From contig CALAUZ010000424.1 of NCBI GenBank assembly GCA_937892105.1, positions 1 through 34,394 on the forward strand: 34,394 nt of DNA, read 5' to 3'. Made by a program: the position numbers and the translations under genes. The notes beneath the pieces are model-generated. The model saw only the letters and a list, made by a program, of their open reading frames with translations. It was not told the DNA's origin and did no database searches. Below, piece after piece: positions 31,299 through 34,394 of the stretch (positions are counted from its first letter, which is position 1; each line of letters begins with the position of its first letter). Source of the stretch: an uncultured Fretibacterium sp. Its GTDB lineage: Bacteria > Synergistota > Synergistia > Synergistales > Aminobacteriaceae.

Positions 31299-32633
31299 CT
31301 AAGAATGGGACGTTGTGAAGCATTTTGTATCTGTCTTTTCCACCGCACACAGCGCACAACCCCTTGCTGCCTCCTCCTGATACTCCGACACTCTCACTTC
31401 AAGCCCAAATATCTCCTCCGCAATCCTCCGCATAATCTCATTCTTCCGTATCCCATTTCCAGAACCAACAAGGATACATGCCTTCCTGCCTGTGAGTACG
31501 GTCATGGCCTCATACATTCCTCGAAGCTCCTCAAGTATCCCGCGAATTACACCGACAGTCATCGCGCCCGGCGTGAAGTTGTCAGCGGTAATCCCCTGAA
31601 TGCTCCCAGTGATTGAAGGATCTGACCTCGTACCCTGAAACCTCGTGTCAACATTCCATGCGTTCCCCAATCCGTGAGACTTCAGGAACTCTTCCGCGTG
31701 TCTCGCCATAATCCCATAGCATTCATGTCCCGCAATCTCCCTGTAAAACGCTTCAAGCATTGCATACGCCCTTCCGCCGCATAGTGCAGCACCAGCAAGA
31801 ACATAAGCGTCCCCGTAAGGCCGAAGCTCAATATCTCCCTGAACATCAGCAAATTCCCGCGTCATGAATGAAACCTGTGAGCCTGTCCCTACATTTAGCA
31901 GCAGGGTTTTATCGGGTTCATCAACAGCTCCCATGAAGCTGGCCTGATTATCCCCCATTGAGCAGACTACCGGCACTCCCGATTTTGTGAGGCCGATAAC
32001 CTCATAGCCTTTCATGATTTCTGGAAGGAACGATGTATCTACTCCAGCAGTTTTCAGAGCGTCAACAAGAAATTCCCTGCCCTTAACGTCAAAGCAACCC
32101 CACCCTGCGGCCATGTCAGGCGACAAAACTGGTGCTTCATTCCCGCATAACTTCATCGCTATGTAGTCGCTTATTGTCGTAATCTTTGAGGCACATTGCG
32201 GGATTTTTCCGGCCTCCTGAAGATATAAATGTGTTCCAAGACCGTAGCCTGGCGAACATTTCAGACCGTGTTCGTGAAGTATCTGCGTTGCCGTCTTACC
32301 GCCTCTTGACGATATGGGTATGCTCGCGCTGATGTCCTGCCACGTGTAGAGTGGACTGACTGCCTCACCTTCAGCGTTGACGTAGAGAATGCCATGCATT
32401 TGCCCAGTGAAGCCGATTGCTGAGGGCTGGCCGTATTTTTGCGACAGAGCTTCGAGACCTGCCATTACGATTTCGCGTATTCGTTCGGGGGATTGTACGC
32501 GGCTTTCTGGGAAGTCTCCCTGTATGAATGCTTCGTGATTTACGGTTATGCTGTCGATGACTTCGCAGGACGAATTTACTGCGGCCATGCTTACTGATGT
32601 TGTGCCTGTATCAATTCCGAGTGTGTATTTCAT
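31299..32633 (-). CDS. FGGY-family carbohydrate kinase, sedoheptulokinase-like
   Basis: The 444-residue protein has the two-domain FGGY plan. The N-terminal phosphate loop is GIDTGTTSVSMAAVN (5-19), followed by IGFTGQMHGILYV (about 75-87), TWQD, the catalytic Asp in CSMGDNQASFMGAV (about 220-233) and the ATP-binding LLLNVGTGSQVSF and LVGSGNGIRKN stretches. The GQMHG motif with short inserts fits sedoheptulokinase (SHPK) better than xylulokinase or glycerol kinase. It phosphorylates a ketose or polyol with ATP. AAAAGGAGG lies 10 nt before the ATG. It could serve the diketogulonate-type locus elsewhere in this genome, but it is 23 kb away, so this is speculation. Confidence 0.8.
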   Translation of the reverse strand: MKYTLGIDTGTTSVSMAAVNSSCEVIDSITVNHEAFIQGDFPESRVQSPERIREIVMAGLEALSQKYGQPSAIGFTGQMHGILYVNAEGEAVSPLYTWQDISASIPISSRGGKTATQILHEHGLKCSPGYGLGTHLYLQEAGKIPQCASKITTISDYIAMKLCGNEAPVLSPDMAAGWGCFDVKGREFLVDALKTAGVDTSFLPEIMKGYEVIGLTKSGVPVVCSMGDNQASFMGAVDEPDKTLLLNVGTGSQVSFMTREFADVQGDIELRPYGDAYVLAGAALCGGRAYAMLEAFYREIAGHECYGIMARHAEEFLKSHGLGNAWNVDTRFQGTRSDPSITGSIQGITADNFTPGAMTVGVIRGILEELRGMYEAMTVLTGRKACILVGSGNGIRKNEIMRRIAEEIFGLEVRVSEYQEEAARGCALCAVEKTDTKCFTTSHS

Positions 32634-32682
32634 GGGGTGATTACCTCCTTTTAATTTGGATTTGTATTAGTATAATCATAAA

Positions 32683-33645
32683 TTATAAAATCTCGCAATA
32701 AACAAGAGTCTGGTTAAGAAGCTGATAGGCAACCTCTCCAAAGGTAACAGGTCCTACATAAGGGTTAATCTTCTCACCCTCTAAATTGCCGTTTAGATAG
32801 TTAAGTATACAATTACATGCAAATACCGGCGCCTTATCGCCCGCCTGCTCAACCTTATCTCTGAATTCTCCCGCATAATTGTCTATCCTGGTCGCGAAGC
32901 GATACTCCACATTCTTGAATACAGGGGCATAGAAATCAACCGTATCGCCCTCTACATTCTTAATCGAGGTATTGATATAAGAACCGTTGTAATCAGCAAC
33001 CAAAGGCATACTTGCGTCAATGCCCTTCTTGTTTATGTACTCGGCGAAATTGACCTCCTGATTGTTGACGCTGCATTTCCTGACGCTTAAGTCGTTGTCG
33101 CTGAATCTTATTACAGGATCGGTCTTGTCATCCTCAAATATGTTGATAATATTGATGAGAGCTGCCTTGTCCTCAGGGAGCTTGATAAACATGGCAACAG
33201 CCTTGTCGGAATATCCCTCAGCTGTCAAGCCGTTATATACCTTGGCAACATCATCACTGTCTAAATCCATTCCTGATATCCATCCAATAGTAGGGTGCAT
33301 AAGAAGCTCCTCTACCTCCGGTGCCTCCTTGGCATACTTGGCCGCAACATCAGAGCCATACGGAATAATAATCATTGTTAGTCCGTTGTCATAGCATTCC
33401 TCGACAATCTGGAAAATGTTGTATTTGCCGTAGATCTCAATTCTTATATCCTCTGCGTAGTCAATCTCTGTGACAAACAGCTTGTCCTTAGTGAGCATTC
33501 CACCCTCTTCGGTTATAAAATAAGGTGTGGTTCCTCCTATCCATTTGCCCTTAGGCAATTTAGAAAGCAGCGAATCGTCTCCTGCTATGTGAAGAATCCT
33601 TCCCGCGTTAATCATTTCAATCGTCTCATCAAGTGTAATAAGCAT
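32683..33645 (-). CDS. Conserved hypothetical protein, 320 residues
   Basis: The soluble alpha/beta protein begins MLITLDETIEMINAGRILH and continues HIAGDDSLLSKLPKGKWIGGT, with PYFITEEGG, a MIIIPYGSDVA strand-loop and a C-terminal CNCILNYLNG motif. I believe it belongs to an uncharacterised family (possibly DUF6976), but am not sure. AAGGAGGG lies 9 nt before the ATG. Six of seven Arg codons are AGA or AGG, unlike most genes further left. It is the last gene of the promoter-driven set that starts at 34229. Confidence 0.75.
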   Translation of the reverse strand: MLITLDETIEMINAGRILHIAGDDSLLSKLPKGKWIGGTTPYFITEEGGMLTKDKLFVTEIDYAEDIRIEIYGKYNIFQIVEECYDNGLTMIIIPYGSDVAAKYAKEAPEVEELLMHPTIGWISGMDLDSDDVAKVYNGLTAEGYSDKAVAMFIKLPEDKAALINIINIFEDDKTDPVIRFSDNDLSVRKCSVNNQEVNFAEYINKKGIDASMPLVADYNGSYINTSIKNVEGDTVDFYAPVFKNVEYRFATRIDNYAGEFRDKVEQAGDKAPVFACNCILNYLNGNLEGEKINPYVGPVTFGEVAYQLLNQTLVYCEIL

Positions 33646-33678
33646 AATAATAAACCCTCCTTATATCATTGTAATACC

Positions 33679-33897
33679 CTATAGCTTCGCTATATTAGCA
33701 AAATCAACCTTGGCGATAATAGGACTCCTGGCCGCGAATTCCTTAATCTCGTTCATACACGATTCCATGCTGTCCGGATTGTCCAATACCTTTTTTTGCA
33801 TCTTTGAGATAAGCATATTTAAAGCGAGGTTAGATGAAGTATATCTAAGCTCTCCCAATAATATCTTTTGAATCTTCTCGTATACGATTTCATTCAT
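33679..33897 (-). CDS. Small helical protein, 72 residues, unknown
   Basis: The sequence is largely helical and charged (MNEIVYEKIQKILLGELRYTSS, NLALNMLISKMQKKVLDNPDSME, then IKEFAARSPIIAKVDF). No motif is recognised. AAAGGAG lies upstream of the ATG, and the start is 20 nt after the stop of the symporter-tail gene, so both are probably on one transcript with the 320-residue protein. Confidence 0.6.
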   Translation of the reverse strand: MNEIVYEKIQKILLGELRYTSSNLALNMLISKMQKKVLDNPDSMESCMNEIKEFAARSPIIAKVDFANIAKL

Positions 33898-33917
33898 CGG
33901 CGTATACTCCTTTCATT

Positions 33918-34163
33918 TTAATCTGCACCCTTCTTGATGGCGTTATTAGCTTCCTTTTGGATATCAGGGTCATATGAAAGCATAGGCTCAACATCCATCC
34001 CCTTAACTCTCCTATCCATATAGTTCTTAGTGAGTCTGACAACCAGCGGTGACAGGGATATAATTCCAATCAGGTTAGGAATCATCATCAATCCGTTAAA
34101 TGTATCCGATAGATCCCATACAAGGTTGGATTCCATAACTGCTCCGAAAATTAGATTCATCAT
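33918..34163 (-). CDS. Free-standing C-terminal segment of an alanine/glycine:cation symporter (AGCS)
   Basis: The 81-residue protein begins MMNLIFGAVMESNLVWDLSD and continues NGLMMIPNLIGIISLSPLVV, which matches the last two membrane helices of AGCS (AlsT/DagA-type) symporters, followed by a soluble tail ending AIKKGAD. A complete family member has about 450 residues. Here the upstream sequence is not coding. Instead a clean promoter and ribosome binding site (AGGAGAG) lie just before the tandem ATGs at 34163 and 34160. It may be a decayed symporter or a repurposed small membrane protein. Confidence 0.65.
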   Translation of the reverse strand: MMNLIFGAVMESNLVWDLSDTFNGLMMIPNLIGIISLSPLVVRLTKNYMDRRVKGMDVEPMLSYDPDIQKEANNAIKKGAD

Positions 34164-34200
34164 GTACTCTCCTCTAAAAAATGAAATAGTCACTCGTACT

Positions 34201-34229
34201 ATTTTAACATTTTCTGACATTTATATCAA
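34201..34229 (-). promoter_or_regulatory. Strong sigma70-type promoter
   Basis: On the minus strand TTGATA (complement of 34224-34229), 17 nt, TAAAAT (complement of 34201-34206). Transcription would start about 34194, giving a leader of some 30 nt before the AGCS-tail gene. Confidence 0.8.
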
Positions 34230-34262
34230 GGCTATGTCCCCCACAGGAAGCGTCCGTAACAC

Positions 34263-34292
34263 AAAAAAGCTCCCAAGCATAATCTTGGAAGC
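34263..34292 (-). terminator. tuf terminator
   Basis: GCTTCCAAG pairs with CTTGGGAGC on the minus strand (9 bp, one G-T pair, 6-nt loop), followed by six T residues. Confidence 0.88.
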
Positions 34293-34326
34293 CTTATATT
34301 GAAATCTGATTCAGTTAGATGTGAGA

Positions 34327-34394
34327 TTACTCTACGATAGTAGCAACACGACCAGAACCTACTGTTCTACCACCCTCACGGATAGCGAATGTAA
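34327..34394 (-). CDS. tuf: Elongation factor Tu, C-terminal end (partial, runs off the window)
   Basis: The last 21 codons and stop are present, reading TFAIREGGRTVGSGRVATIV plus a final Glu. This is the C terminus of EF-Tu, which delivers aminoacyl-tRNA to the ribosome. The GSGRVATIVE form resembles Lachnospiraceae and related Clostridia as I recall them, while Synergistota EF-Tu typically ends differently. The rest of the gene lies to the right of the window. Confidence 0.92.
   Translation of the reverse strand, partial: TFAIREGGRTVGSGRVATIVE

Noticed and set aside
1..34394. tRNA, rRNA, CRISPR arrays, insertion sequences, prophage genes
   Set aside because: Intergenic regions were read on both strands and no cloverleaf, regularly spaced repeats, transposase or integrase was seen.

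Overview
The window looks like a stretch of a bacterial chromosome, probably from the phylum Synergistota (gut- or rumen-type, moderate GC). I infer this from the gene order (secretin/pilus genes, efp, Asp23-like, nusB), from the form of EF-P, and from a full gatCAB operon. No tRNA, rRNA, CRISPR array, insertion sequence or prophage is visible. The last ~1.7 kb looks different (Firmicutes/Lachnospiraceae-like tuf end, AGA/AGG-rich codons) and may be an acquired segment or an assembly join.

Region 1 (about 200-8810, + strand) is a catabolic locus. In order it has an ion-transporter-type permease, a stand-alone hydantoinase/oxoprolinase-A protein, an IrrE/ImmA-like HExxH protein, a 2,3-diketo-L-gulonate reductase homologue (DlgD/YiaK) with its usual partner YiaL, a cyclase-family metal hydrolase, a ketopantoate-reductase-like enzyme and a zinc-type medium-chain dehydrogenase. 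Gaps are short or absent, and a strong hairpin terminator closes the set. The combination suggests uptake and oxidation or reduction of a sugar acid, keto acid or lactone whose identity is not visible in the sequence.

Region 2 (8885-14835, + strand) starts at an excellent sigma70-type promoter. It carries PilO-like and PilP-like proteins and a secretin, then efp (with Arg at the modification loop), an Asp23/Gls24 protein, an unknown membrane protein, nusB and a GT2 glycosyltransferase, and ends at a terminator.

Region 3 (14930-22011, - strand) holds a secreted protein with four 89-residue Ig-like repeats behind a long leader with an anti-Shine-Dalgarno element, then gatB, gatA and gatC read from a common operon, a membrane-protein gene broken by an 11-bp tandem duplication, and a DUF815-type AAA ATPase.

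Region 4 (22068-27361, - strand) is a tightly packed operon of an unknown cytoplasmic protein followed by four exported proteins: a CsgG/FlgT-like one, a TPR protein with Pro/Gln-rich tracts, and two tandem paralogues of a family I do not recognise. It is the best candidate for an undescribed envelope system.

Region 5 (27440-32640) contains an exported thioredoxin-like protein, an exported subtype-B tannase-like esterase, a 42-residue membrane peptide that resembles a type I toxin, a DUF1622 membrane protein, an AT-rich DUF4393/Abi-alpha protein (probable phage defence) and an FGGY sugar kinase of the sedoheptulokinase type. Region 6 (32640-34394, - strand) has the tuf 3' end with its terminator, then a promoter driving a free-standing 81-residue tail of an alanine:cation symporter, a 72-residue unknown protein and a 320-residue unknown protein.
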